NCBI RefSeq assembly: GCF_900116645.1
Contig: NZ_FPBO01000022.1
Coordinates: 1-64,000, forward strand
From: Pseudoduganella namucuonensis
Lineage (GTDB): Bacteria; Pseudomonadota; Gammaproteobacteria; Burkholderiales; Burkholderiaceae_D
Reading direction: 5' to 3'
DNA: 64,000 nt
The notes beneath the pieces were generated by a model. The model was not told the origin of the DNA, ran no database searches, and worked only from the letters and a program-made list of their open reading frames with translations. Positions 9,184-16,941 of the stretch are shown piece after piece; the first letter of the stretch is position 1, and every line of letters begins with the position of its first letter. The position numbers and the translations under genes were made by a program.

Positions 9184-9195
9184 GGGTCTGACCCC
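9184..9195. repeat. GGGTCTGACCCC palindrome-like box between convergent genes
   Basis: A 12-nt near-palindrome lies just after the BrkB gene and before the stop of the kinase gene. It differs at one base from the arm of the hairpin at 13609-13635, so both may belong to the same intergenic repeat family. Confidence 0.4.
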
Positions 9196-9199
9196 GGTC

Positions 9200-10501
9200 T
9201 CAAGCGGGCAGGCGAATCACGAAGCGGGCCCCGCCCAGTTCCCCGTCCTCCGCGTGCAGCGTGCCGCCATGCAGCGCCACCGCCTTGCGCGCGATCGACA
9301 ATCCCAGGCCGAAACCGCCGCTGGCGCGGTCCCTGCTGCGGTCCATGCGGTAGAAGGGCTCGAACACGCGGTCGCGCTCGTCCACCGGTATGCCGGGGCC
9401 GTCGTCCTCCACGGCGATCTCCACCAGGCCCGGCTTGCGCACCGCCGTCACCACCACCGCCCCGGCCGCATACTTGCGCGCGTTGCCGACCAGGTTGCCC
9501 ACCGCCCGCATCAGCAGCCGGCGGTCGCCGTCCACGCCACCCAGGCCATCGGCGAGGCGCGTCTCCACCACGGGCGGTCCCTCGGGCTGCGCGGCGACGC
9601 AGTCCAGCAGCGCGGGCGCCAGCTCGAAGAACTGGCGCCGCATGGCCTGGCCGCTGTCGAGCCGCGTCATACCGAGCAGTTCGCCCACCAGCGCGTTCAG
9701 CTCGTGCAAGTCCGCCTCCATCGCGGCGATGCGCCCCTCCAGCGCGGGATTGTCGGCCGCCGAGCGCAGCAGTTCCAGCCCGAACTCCAGCCGCGCGATC
9801 GGCGTGCGCACCTCGTGCGACACCGAATGGAGCAGGTTGCGCTGCGACTCCAGCAAGCGCTCGATCCGCTCCGCCATCGCGTTCATGCGTTCGGCCAGCG
9901 GATGGATGCTGGCGCTGGGCCGCGTCGCCGCCCGGGCCGACAGCTTGCCCGCGCCAAATTCGTCCGCCACGCGCGACAGCTGCTGCAAGCCCTGCCAGTG
10001 GGCGCGCGACCACAGCGCGATCGGCAGCAGCAGGGCCAGCGCCACGATCACAAAGCGCAGCGCCTCCTGCTGCAGCGCCTGGGTGGTGTCGATCGGCAAG
10101 CCTTGCGCGAGGATCGCGTCCTCGTCGCTGCCCACGTAGCGCTCGCCCTTCAGGTCCACGCGGCGGTAGAAGGCCTTGGCCGCCACGTCGACCACCACCT
10201 CGCCCCGCTCCAGCGCCGCGCGGCGGCCGGCGGGCAGGGCGGCGCGCGCCTGCGCCAGCGGCAGCAGCTCGTAGCGCGCCTCGGACACTTCCCGCACCTT
10301 GTTCAGCCGCACCAGCCATTCGTCGGCGGGCGCCTGGTCGACATAGTGCTGCAGCAGGAAGATCTGGGCCGCCGCCTGGCGACGGGCGATGTCCTCCAGC
10401 GGATCGCCGTACAGGCGGCTGATCGCGAAGTAGATGAGGAAGGTCGCGCCGGTGATGGCCAGCATCACCAGCACGAAGAAGCGGAAGAACAGGCGGTTCA
10501 T
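9200..10501 (-). CDS. RstB-like sensor histidine kinase
   Basis: 433 residues from the start MNRLFFRFFVLVMLAITG. The N-terminal membrane helix is followed by a periplasmic domain of about 120 residues, a second helix (FVIVALALLLPIALW), HAMP, HisKA with LLHSVSHEVRTPIARLEF (phospho-His in SHE), and HATPase_c with DDGPGIP and GFGLGLSIARK. The layout matches RstB-type kinases. A likely partner is the OmpR-type regulator at 13666-14367, on the same strand but separated by three plus-strand genes. I preferred the ATG at 10501 over the upstream start because it opens directly into the membrane helix. Confidence 0.85.
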   Translation of the reverse strand: MNRLFFRFFVLVMLAITGATFLIYFAISRLYGDPLEDIARRQAAAQIFLLQHYVDQAPADEWLVRLNKVREVSEARYELLPLAQARAALPAGRRAALERGEVVVDVAAKAFYRRVDLKGERYVGSDEDAILAQGLPIDTTQALQQEALRFVIVALALLLPIALWSRAHWQGLQQLSRVADEFGAGKLSARAATRPSASIHPLAERMNAMAERIERLLESQRNLLHSVSHEVRTPIARLEFGLELLRSAADNPALEGRIAAMEADLHELNALVGELLGMTRLDSGQAMRRQFFELAPALLDCVAAQPEGPPVVETRLADGLGGVDGDRRLLMRAVGNLVGNARKYAAGAVVVTAVRKPGLVEIAVEDDGPGIPVDERDRVFEPFYRMDRSRDRASGGFGLGLSIARKAVALHGGTLHAEDGELGGARFVIRLPA

Positions 10502-10645
10502 GGCCGACAGTGTATAAGAATTAACATTGCGCGAGACGTTGCTGGGCCGCAAGCTTACAAATTCACGACAATTGGCCTACATTTCGAAGGGGATGTCGGA
10601 GAGCGCCGCGCGTAGCATGGTCGCATCGATCATAACGGAGGCATC

Positions 10646-11899
10646 ATGAGCAAGCTGGCTTTGGTTTTCGGTTCATCCCTACTCACCGCCGCGATGCTGA
10701 GCGCATGCGGCGGCGGCGACGGCGGAGCGGCCGAGCAGGTCTTCAGGCTGCCCGACACCCAGCCGATCGCCGTCGGCGAACCCAGTCCCGCGTCGCCGGT
10801 GGCGAAGGAGGACTTCATCAAGATGGCGCGCGACGCCAGCTGCGCGGACGTGCGCAACAAGCTGTACGTCATCGACGACCATCAGGTGTTCTGGGACGTG
10901 GCGGGCAATTGCGCCGACGCGTCGTATTCGCACGCGCTCTACGGTCCGCAACCGCAACTGAAGCTGTGTTCGTCCGGCGACTCCATCGCCGGCCCGCGCA
11001 CCAGTTGCGCGGACGAGCGCTACCGCGAGATGTTCGACACCATCGTCAAGAACCGCGACAAGGCCGACCTGGGCCTGGGCGTGGCGCACAAGGTGGCGGT
11101 GCTGTACGAGCAGGCGCCGGCGGTCCAGGCCGGCGCGCCGGTCGTGTACCGTTCGCTGGTGCGGACCACCTACACCGGCGTATACAGCGCCAAGAACGTG
11201 GTGGTGGAAAACCTGGCCGGCTGGGAAGCGCTGTGGAAGGAAATCAACGCCAATTACACCGAGCCGCCACCCATGCCCATGGTCGATTTCACCAGCCAGG
11301 TCGTGGTGGGGGTCTTCATCGGCGGCCGGCCGGATGGCTGCCACGGCGTGGACATCATCCGCACCTCCAGCGACAACGGCGCGCTGCGCGTCGAGTACGA
11401 GGAATACGGCCCGTCCACGGACCCGATGGTCGCCTGCACCATGGCCATCACCTCTCCGGCCAGCGTGGTGGCGGTGGACCGTCCCGCCGGCAAGGTGGTG
11501 TTCGAATCGATCAAGACGCAGTACCTGAAACCCGTCCGCGTCGAGATGCCGCTGCGCCCGGATGTTGATCTGCGCCCGTACAACGTGGTCGTCAAGGACG
11601 AGGCCGCCCTGCTGGCGCTGTGGGCCGCGCACGTGGACAAGTCCATCCCGGCGCCGAAAGTCGATTTCGCCAAATCCATGGCGCTGTTCGCCTTTGGCGG
11701 CCTGGGTTCGCCGGGTTGCAACACGACGACGTTCACCCGCGTGAGCGAGACCGGCGGCAAGGTGTACGCCGAGGTGCGCCACCGCAAGCCCGGCCCCGCG
11801 ACGCTGTGCCTGGCGTCCATCGTGGCCACCGGCGAGCTGGTCGTGGTGGACCGCGGGGACGCGCCGGTGCTGTTCGTCGAGAGCACGGAGCTGCTGTAG
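10646..11899 (+). CDS. Lipoprotein with two PrcB-like C-terminal domains
   Basis: 417 residues. The lipobox LSAC puts the lipidated Cys at residue 21, followed by a flexible Gly/Ala segment. Two related modules follow: AKNVVVENLAGWEALWKEI...VDFTSQVVVGVFIGGRP, and YNVVVKDEAALLALWAAHV...VDFAKSMALFAFGGLGS. The pattern of a Trp, then VDF, then a hydrophobic strand and Gly-rich turn, ending in a strand before F-E, resembles the PrcB_C domain. Residues about 50-150 form a separate Cys-containing domain that I do not recognise. It is probably envelope-anchored; function unknown. It is transcribed divergently from the RstB-like kinase. Confidence 0.7.
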   Translation: MSKLALVFGSSLLTAAMLSACGGGDGGAAEQVFRLPDTQPIAVGEPSPASPVAKEDFIKMARDASCADVRNKLYVIDDHQVFWDVAGNCADASYSHALYGPQPQLKLCSSGDSIAGPRTSCADERYREMFDTIVKNRDKADLGLGVAHKVAVLYEQAPAVQAGAPVVYRSLVRTTYTGVYSAKNVVVENLAGWEALWKEINANYTEPPPMPMVDFTSQVVVGVFIGGRPDGCHGVDIIRTSSDNGALRVEYEEYGPSTDPMVACTMAITSPASVVAVDRPAGKVVFESIKTQYLKPVRVEMPLRPDVDLRPYNVVVKDEAALLALWAAHVDKSIPAPKVDFAKSMALFAFGGLGSPGCNTTTFTRVSETGGKVYAEVRHRKPGPATLCLASIVATGELVVVDRGDAPVLFVESTELL

Positions 11900-11911
11900 C
11901 GATGAAAGCCC

Positions 11912-11948
11912 CGGGGGGCGATAGAATGGCGGAGTTTCCAGCCCCCCG
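11912..11948. promoter_or_regulatory. Inverted repeat just upstream of the MipA gene
   Basis: Arms CGGGGGGC (11912-11919) and GCCCCCCG (11941-11948) enclose a 21-nt loop containing TAGAAT, which could serve as a -10 box, and GGAG. The repeat ends 9 nt before the start codon, so it could be an operator or a hairpin affecting translation. No clear -35 box was found. Confidence 0.35.
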
Positions 11949-11957
11949 ATCCTGATT

Positions 11958-12872
11958 ATGCGCAAGTACCCTGTCCTCGTCCTCGCGGGCGCCCTTTCCG
12001 GCGCCTGTGGCGGCGTATCGGCCCAGACGCCGGCCCCCAACCCCATGCCGGACGGCAGCTACGACATGTACGCGGGCCTGGGGGTGCGCTCCGCGCCGAA
12101 CTACGAGGGCAGCCGCGAACGGGGCCTGCGTCTGACGCCGGTTCTGCAGATCGCGTGGGGCAATGGCGTGTTCATTTCCGGCATGAGCGCGGGCATGCAC
12201 CTGTCGCCGCTTCCCGGGCTCGAATTCGGGCCGCTGCTGTCGGTGCACGCCGCGCGCAGCAAGGACGGCTCCAGCGTCTTCGACACCCCGGTCGACGCCA
12301 CCGGCGCGGGCACCGGTAGCACCATCCTGCCGCCGAAAGCGGTGACGACGTCGAGCGCGAGCACGGGCGCGACGGGCGTGGATGTCGCCGCGCCGGGCAC
12401 CTGGTACAAGGTGCGCCGCATCGGCCCGCGGCTGGAGGGCGGCGCCTTCCTCAACTATTACCTGACGCGCCAGCTGCGCCTGACCAACAACCTGCTGTAC
12501 GGCGCCGGCGACGGGCGCGACGGCCTGCGCTGGACGCTGGACCTGCAGCGCACCGCCTTCGAGGTGGCGCCGCACCAGAAGTTGTCGCTGGCGGTCGGCG
12601 TGACGGTGGTGAACCGCGCCTACAACACCAGCTATTTCGGCCTGCGCGACAACGAGATCGTGACCGTGCCCGGCCCGAGCCTGCCCTACCGCCCCGGCGG
12701 CGGCGTCAAGGACGTGCACGCCTCGCTGCGCTGGAACTGGGCGCTTTCGCCGTCCTTGCTGCTGACCACGGGCGTGCACGCGGCGCGCCTGGCGGGTGAC
12801 GCCAAGGCCAGTCCGCTGGCCGGGCGCGCCGGCGACGTCACCGTGTCCACCGCGCTGGCCTACCGCTTCTGA
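11958..12872 (+). CDS. MipA/OmpV family outer-membrane protein
   Basis: 304 residues with signal peptide MRKYPVLVLAGALSGACGGVSA. The segments MYAGLGVRSAPNYEGSRERG and LTPVLQIAWGNGVFISG, together with a terminal beta strand ending in YRF (C-terminal Phe), are typical of MipA/OmpV beta-barrel proteins. Members act as murein-hydrolase scaffolds or as porin-like proteins induced under envelope stress. A Thr/Ser/Ala-rich insertion at about residues 110-150 probably forms an extracellular loop. The stop is 2 nt before the next start, so the two genes form an operon. Confidence 0.85.
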   Translation: MRKYPVLVLAGALSGACGGVSAQTPAPNPMPDGSYDMYAGLGVRSAPNYEGSRERGLRLTPVLQIAWGNGVFISGMSAGMHLSPLPGLEFGPLLSVHAARSKDGSSVFDTPVDATGAGTGSTILPPKAVTTSSASTGATGVDVAAPGTWYKVRRIGPRLEGGAFLNYYLTRQLRLTNNLLYGAGDGRDGLRWTLDLQRTAFEVAPHQKLSLAVGVTVVNRAYNTSYFGLRDNEIVTVPGPSLPYRPGGGVKDVHASLRWNWALSPSLLLTTGVHAARLAGDAKASPLAGRAGDVTVSTALAYRF

Positions 12873-12874
12873 AC

Positions 12875-13582
12875 ATGAGACCGACACGCCGCCTTTTCGT
12901 CCGCATTGCGCTCGCCGCCGGCATCGCCGGCGCGGCCGCCGCGCACGCGCAGGACGGCGATTGGCTCAGCTATCGCGACGTCTACCGGACCATGGTGGTG
13001 TTCGAGAAATACGGCAAGCCCAAGCAGTTCCTGCAGCAGCATTTCCAGGTCAGCGCGCGCGACGGCGGCGCGCCGCCGGAGGGCCTGCGCCTGGGCCTGA
13101 GCGGCAAGACCATCCAGCTGAACCTGCCGCTGGACGGGCTCGGCCGCGCCGTGTTCCCGCTGCTGAAGGCGGCCTACGACGAGAACGCCGTGCTGACGGT
13201 GAACCGCAAGCCGGGCCAGTACGCCTACCGGGCGCGCGTGTCCATCGTCGCCCGGCCGGACGGCGTGTACGAGGCGGCCGAGCTGCGCGCGGCTTGCGAG
13301 CAGGCGCTGGCCTACCAGCGGCACGTGGACGCGGGCGCCTACCGCGACAAGCGCTGCGTGGGGGTGCGGTTCGCGTTCGCCCGCAAGGGCGAGGCCAGCG
13401 TGCGCGCGCGCCTGGCGGGGCAGGACGGCACGGCCCTGCCGGTGGCCGAGGGCGCGGCCTTCGCGGACGAGGGCGGCGGGCACGCCGGCCACCCTATCGT
13501 CAATTACCGTTTCGAGGCGGGCGACAAGGGGCAGGTGGTTAGCCAGAACCCGCCGCTGGCCATCGCGCCGCTGTTCGAGTGA
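12875..13582 (+). CDS. Secreted protein of unknown function (DUF2987-like)
   Basis: 235 residues. An N-terminal Arg-rich signal peptide ends near AHAQDGDW. The mature protein starts with LSYRDVYRTMVVFEKYGKP, which reminds me of the DUF2987 family, though this is weak recall. The rest is alpha/beta with no catalytic motif visible. It is tightly coupled to the MipA gene upstream and convergent with the response regulator gene downstream, so an envelope function is plausible. Confidence 0.6.
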   Translation: MRPTRRLFVRIALAAGIAGAAAAHAQDGDWLSYRDVYRTMVVFEKYGKPKQFLQQHFQVSARDGGAPPEGLRLGLSGKTIQLNLPLDGLGRAVFPLLKAAYDENAVLTVNRKPGQYAYRARVSIVARPDGVYEAAELRAACEQALAYQRHVDAGAYRDKRCVGVRFAFARKGEASVRARLAGQDGTALPVAEGAAFADEGGGHAGHPIVNYRFEAGDKGQVVSQNPPLAIAPLFE

Positions 13583-13608
13583 GGCGGCCAAAACCAGATG
13601 CAAAATCC

Positions 13609-13635
13609 GGGGACAGACCCATTGGGTCTGTCCCC
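13609..13635. repeat. Perfect 12-bp-arm palindrome between convergent genes
   Basis: Arms GGGGACAGACCC (13609-13620) and GGGTCTGTCCCC (13624-13635) are separated by 3 nt. There is no T-tract, so it is more like a REP-type element than a canonical terminator, although it could act as a bidirectional transcription stop. The GGGGACAGA core resembles the boxes near the transposase at 35199-35891. Confidence 0.65.
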
Positions 13636-13665
13636 AGCCTTTGCCGTCGGTTCTAACCGCGTCGC

Positions 13666-14367
13666 CTAGCCCCAGGCGGACGGCGAGAACAGATAGCCCT
13701 CGCCCCACACCGTCTTGATCTTCTCGCCCTCGTGGTCGTCGAACTTGCGGCGCAGCTTGGAGATGCTGTTGTCGATGCTGCGGTCCAGGCCGTCGAACTC
13801 GATGCCGCGCATCTTCTTCAGCAGCGCGTCGCGCGACAGCACCGTGCCGGCCGACTCGGCCAGCACCAGCAGCAGCTTGTATTCGGTATTGCTGAGCGTG
13901 ACCGGCTGGCCGCGCCAGTGCACGGCGCGGTCGCTGTGGACGATTTCCAGCATGCCGAAGGCCAGCGCGCCGGCCGGCCGCGGCGCCGCCGGGGCGCCCG
14001 CCGCCGGCGCCGCGCGCCGCATCAGCGCGCGCAGGCGGGCCAGCAGCACGCGCGGCTGCACCGGCTTGTTGACGAAATCATCCGCGCCATATTCCAGCAG
14101 GGCCACCTGGTCGTAGCTGTCCTCGCGCGCGGTCAGCACCAGGATGGGCAGCGCGCTCACGGCGCGCAGCGCGCGGCACACCTGGGTGCCGTCGGCGCCG
14201 GGCAGCATCAGGTCCAGCACCGCGATGTCCGGCGCCCAGGCGTGGAAGCGCGGCAGCGCCTCGTCGCCGCGGGCCACCACCTCCACCTCGAACTCGTAGC
14301 CGGACAGGTATTCGGCGATCAGGGAGGACAAGCGCGCGTCGTCCTCCACCAGCATCAGTTTCGTCAT
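13666..14367 (-). CDS. RstA/OmpR-type response regulator
   Basis: 233 residues. The receiver domain (1-120) has the acidic pair VEDD, the phospho-acceptor in IAVLDLMLPGADG, Thr in LVLTARED and Lys in NKPVQP. The winged-helix domain follows (HWRGQPVTLSNTEYKLLLVL, then RSIDNSISKLRRKFDD). The GAPAAPRPAGA linker is long and Pro/Ala-rich. Its likely kinase partner is the RstB-like protein at 9200-10501. Family members respond to envelope or acid stress, and the intervening envelope genes make natural targets, which is inference. Confidence 0.9.
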   Translation of the reverse strand: MTKLMLVEDDARLSSLIAEYLSGYEFEVEVVARGDEALPRFHAWAPDIAVLDLMLPGADGTQVCRALRAVSALPILVLTAREDSYDQVALLEYGADDFVNKPVQPRVLLARLRALMRRAAPAAGAPAAPRPAGALAFGMLEIVHSDRAVHWRGQPVTLSNTEYKLLLVLAESAGTVLSRDALLKKMRGIEFDGLDRSIDNSISKLRRKFDDHEGEKIKTVWGEGYLFSPSAWG

Positions 14368-14760
14368 GAACTCCTCCTGCGCGTATTTTACGCAGGAAAC
14401 GAGCGCGTGTTATGGCGCGCGCCCGCGTGATATGTCCGGACGCGGCTCCCGATGGCCTCGCCGCTTCGCCTGCATAGGCGGCGTGCCGCATAATTCGTTT
14501 ATTATTTGAAGTTATTAATTTGTTCTATGTGGGGAAGTAATTTCGTTCATTTCCGTGCGCCGGGAACTCATCAAACTGTTTGTGGAGGAACGCAACCACG
14601 ACAAGATGATGATACGTTCGCTGGCCTGCGGTCGGCGTGGAGGAGGAGACGCTGCGCCGCCGGATGTCCAAATCGTCGACCGCTATGGCAAGCCGGACCG
14701 CGATTTGCCGAGAACGTTTTCAGCCTGGTTACGGGCCGATGCCTTTTTTGGAATCCCAAA
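14368..14760. other. Gene-free stretch upstream of the GNAT gene
   Basis: No intact gene is seen. The first 120 nt hold the upstream region of the response regulator, then an AT-rich segment (about 14490-14550) that could contain a promoter. From 14555 a plus-strand frame reads RRELIKLFVEERNHDKMMIR and then loses coherence; a neighbouring frame reads VEEETLRRRMSKSS. This looks like a decayed open frame, but I cannot name the family. Confidence 0.3.
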
Positions 14761-15219
14761 ATGTTGCAAAAAGTTTATGAATCACAAAGCGGCGAGTACC
14801 TTCTCAGCACCGACCAAAGCCGCCTCGACGTGGATACTGTGTATCAATTCCTGGCCGAATCGAGCAGCTGGGCGCGTGGTATTTCGCGCGGCGTCGTGGA
14901 GCTGGCGATCGCCAACTCGCTGTGCTTCGCCCTGTACCGCGATGGCGCGCTGCTGGCCTTCTGCCGCATCGTCACCGATGGCGCCACCTTTGGCAATCTG
15001 GTCGACGTGTTCGTGGTGCCGGACATGCGCGGCCGCGGCCTGTCCAGGGTGCTGATGGGCTTCGTCATGTCGCATCCGCTGGTGCCCCGCCTGCGCCGCT
15101 TCACCTTGGCCACCACCGATAGCCATGGCCTGTACCGGAAATTCGGCTTCGACGCGCTGACCAAGCCGGAAACCTTCATGGAGATCTATCAGCCGAATAT
15201 TTACCGCTTGCCACCATGA
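14761..15219 (+). CDS. GNAT-family N-acetyltransferase
   Basis: 152 residues from MLQKVYESQSGEYLLSTDQS. The acetyl-CoA binding motif is VVPDMRGRGLSRVLMGFV (Q/RxxGxG/A pattern), and the C-terminal LYRKFGFDAL is typical of single-domain GNATs. The frame extends upstream to 14506, but that part has no acetyltransferase character, so I take the ATG at 14761. The ribosome-binding site is weak. The substrate is unknown; small proteobacterial GNATs of this form usually act on amines or amino acids. Confidence 0.8.
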   Translation: MLQKVYESQSGEYLLSTDQSRLDVDTVYQFLAESSSWARGISRGVVELAIANSLCFALYRDGALLAFCRIVTDGATFGNLVDVFVVPDMRGRGLSRVLMGFVMSHPLVPRLRRFTLATTDSHGLYRKFGFDALTKPETFMEIYQPNIYRLPP

Positions 15220-15299
15220 AGGCCGATTCCAACCAGGAGTTGGCGCACCAATTCCGGTCGCGTCTTCCTGTCCCCAATTCCGTCCATCGATCCGGCCTC

Positions 15300-15666
15300 C
15301 CAGGCCCGCGCGCTAGACATCCTGTCTACATGGTCGAACTGAATTTCCGCGCCTTGGAGGAGCTGCATCAAGGCGTCATGTTGGAGGGGCAACCCTACAT
15401 GGCATGCAGGCCAACTACGAGTTCGGCTTCACCCCCGGCCCGCTCGGTTTTGGCCTCGACGCCTAGCCCTGCTCCACGCTGGTGCTCAATGCCAGCAAGA
15501 ACACGGGCAATATGATCAATGTGGCTGCGGACGGCGTCGGCCGGGATGACCGGGCCCGCGTCCACCTTGGGAAATATGTTCTCAAGGCGCGCCTGGGGAA
15601 CGCGACGCTCAAATACGGCTTGCAGCAATTCAGCCATCCCTTCCTGGAGGGTAACCAAGCTCCGCG
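15300..15666 (+). pseudogene. OprD-family porin fragment, degraded
   Basis: The plus-strand sequence reads ALEELHQGVMLE, then, after a frame change near 15395, MQANYEFGFTPGPLGFGLDA followed by an in-frame TAG (15464-15466). It continues with NTGNMINVAADGVGRDDRAR and KARLGNATLKYG. This order matches the N-terminal third of OprD-type porins, where FTPG-GFG-DA is followed by a strand ending in LKYG. The fragment stops at the end of the acyl-CoA dehydrogenase gene, with the remainder of the barrel missing. It carries at least one frameshift and one stop. Confidence 0.65.
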
Positions 15667-16806
15667 TTACAGGGCGCGCGCGATCAGCAGCTTCTGGATG
15701 TCGCTGGTGCCCTCGTAGATCTGGCACACGCGCACGTCGCGGTAGATGCGCTCGACCGGGAAATCGGACACGTAGCCGTAACCGCCGTGCACCTGGATCG
15801 CGTCCGAGCACACGCGCTCGGCCATCTCGGAGGCGAACAGCTTGGCCATCGCCGCCTCCTTCAGGCAGGGCAGGCCGGCGTCCTTCATGGCCGCCGCGTG
15901 CAGGATCAACTGGCGCGCCGCCTCGATTTGCGTCGCCATCTCGGCCAGCTTGAACTGCACCGACTGGTGCTCGAAGATGGGCTTGCCGAAGGTCTCGCGC
16001 TCGCGCGCGTATTTCAGCGCCGCCTCGTAGGCCGCGCGCGCCATGCCCACCGACTGCGAGGCGATGCCGATGCGGCCGCCCTCCAGGCCGGACAGCGCGA
16101 TCTTGTAGCCCTGGCCCTCCTCGCCGATCAGGTTGGCGGCGGGCACGCGGCAGTTCTCGAACAGGATCTGCGCCGTGTCCGACGAGTGCTGGCCCATCTT
16201 CTGCTCCAGGTTGGCCACCACGTAGCCGGGCGTGGCGGTGGGCACCCAGAAGGCGCTGATGCCCTTCTTGCCGGCCGCCTTGTCGGTGACCGCCATGACG
16301 ATGGCCACGTCGGCGTACTTGCCGCTGGTGATGAACTGTTTGACGCCGTTGATCACGTAATGGTCGCCGTCGGCGTCGGTGCCGCGGGTCGCGGTGGTGC
16401 GCAGCGCGGCCGCGTCCGAGCCCGTGTGCGGCTCGGTCAGGCAGAACGCGCCCAGCATCTCGCCCTGCGCGAGGGGGCGCAGCCACTGTCGCTTCTGCTG
16501 CTCGTTGGCGTACATCATCGCGATGCTGCAGACCGGGCAATTGTTGACCGAGATGATGGTGGAGGTGCCGCCGTCGCCGGCCGCGATCTCCTCCAGCACT
16601 AGCGCCAGCGAGACATAATCCATGCCCGCGCCGCCCAGCTCCTCCGGCACCGCCACGCCGAAGGCGCCCAGCGCGGCCAGCTCCTTCAGCTCCTCCTTCG
16701 GGAAATGGTGTTCCCGGTCCCAGCGCGCGGCTTGCGGCGCCAGGCGTTCCTGCGAAAAAGTCCGCAGGGCGTCGCGTATCATTTGGTGTTCTTCGCTCAG
16801 TATCAT
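15667..16806 (-). CDS. Acyl-CoA dehydrogenase
   Basis: 379 residues, an FAD flavoenzyme that oxidises acyl-CoA to enoyl-CoA. Signatures are GAFCLTEPHTGSDAAAL, SGLEGGRIGIASQSVGMARA, and the catalytic Glu in VCQIYEGTSDIQKLL, the usual C-terminal position for short/medium-chain enzymes. The start MILSEEHQMIRDALRTFSQE at 16806 is preferred; upstream in-frame sequence lies in an inverted repeat. It is last in the minus-strand catabolic cluster and separated from the SDR gene by that repeat. Confidence 0.9.
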   Translation of the reverse strand: MILSEEHQMIRDALRTFSQERLAPQAARWDREHHFPKEELKELAALGAFGVAVPEELGGAGMDYVSLALVLEEIAAGDGGTSTIISVNNCPVCSIAMMYANEQQKRQWLRPLAQGEMLGAFCLTEPHTGSDAAALRTTATRGTDADGDHYVINGVKQFITSGKYADVAIVMAVTDKAAGKKGISAFWVPTATPGYVVANLEQKMGQHSSDTAQILFENCRVPAANLIGEEGQGYKIALSGLEGGRIGIASQSVGMARAAYEAALKYARERETFGKPIFEHQSVQFKLAEMATQIEAARQLILHAAAMKDAGLPCLKEAAMAKLFASEMAERVCSDAIQVHGGYGYVSDFPVERIYRDVRVCQIYEGTSDIQKLLIARAL

Positions 16807-16837
16807 TATCGCGCGCTCATAAAAGTTGCGTTTCAAT

Positions 16838-16935
16838 ATCGGTGTCAGGCGCGACATTCGGACATTCGGACATTCGAACGGATGGTGCCGAGTCATTCAT
16901 GCGGCGAATGTCCGAATGTCGCGCCTGACACCGAT
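16838..16935. repeat. Long perfect inverted repeat (31-nt arms)
   Basis: The arms 16838-16868 and 16905-16935 are exact reverse complements and surround a 36-nt centre. The left arm runs into three tandem copies of GACATTCG (16853-16876). The element lies between the SDR stop and the acyl-CoA dehydrogenase start. Transcribed, it would form a very stable hairpin that could stop transcription or stabilise upstream mRNA. It looks like an intergenic repeat element rather than a simple terminator. Confidence 0.8.
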
Positions 16936-16941
16936 GTGGTT

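Noticed and set aside
14506..14760. N-terminal extension of the GNAT protein
   Set aside because: It has no acetyltransferase similarity, and the GNAT fold starts at 14761.
15268..15279. Further REP-like box CTGTCCCCAATT
   Set aside because: A 12-nt match to one downstream RAYT box, inside the decayed region; too short to call alone.
15216..15515. Open frame of 99 codons after the GNAT gene as a possible gene
   Set aside because: Only a middle stretch has protein character, and it belongs to the OprD remnant, which continues in another frame.
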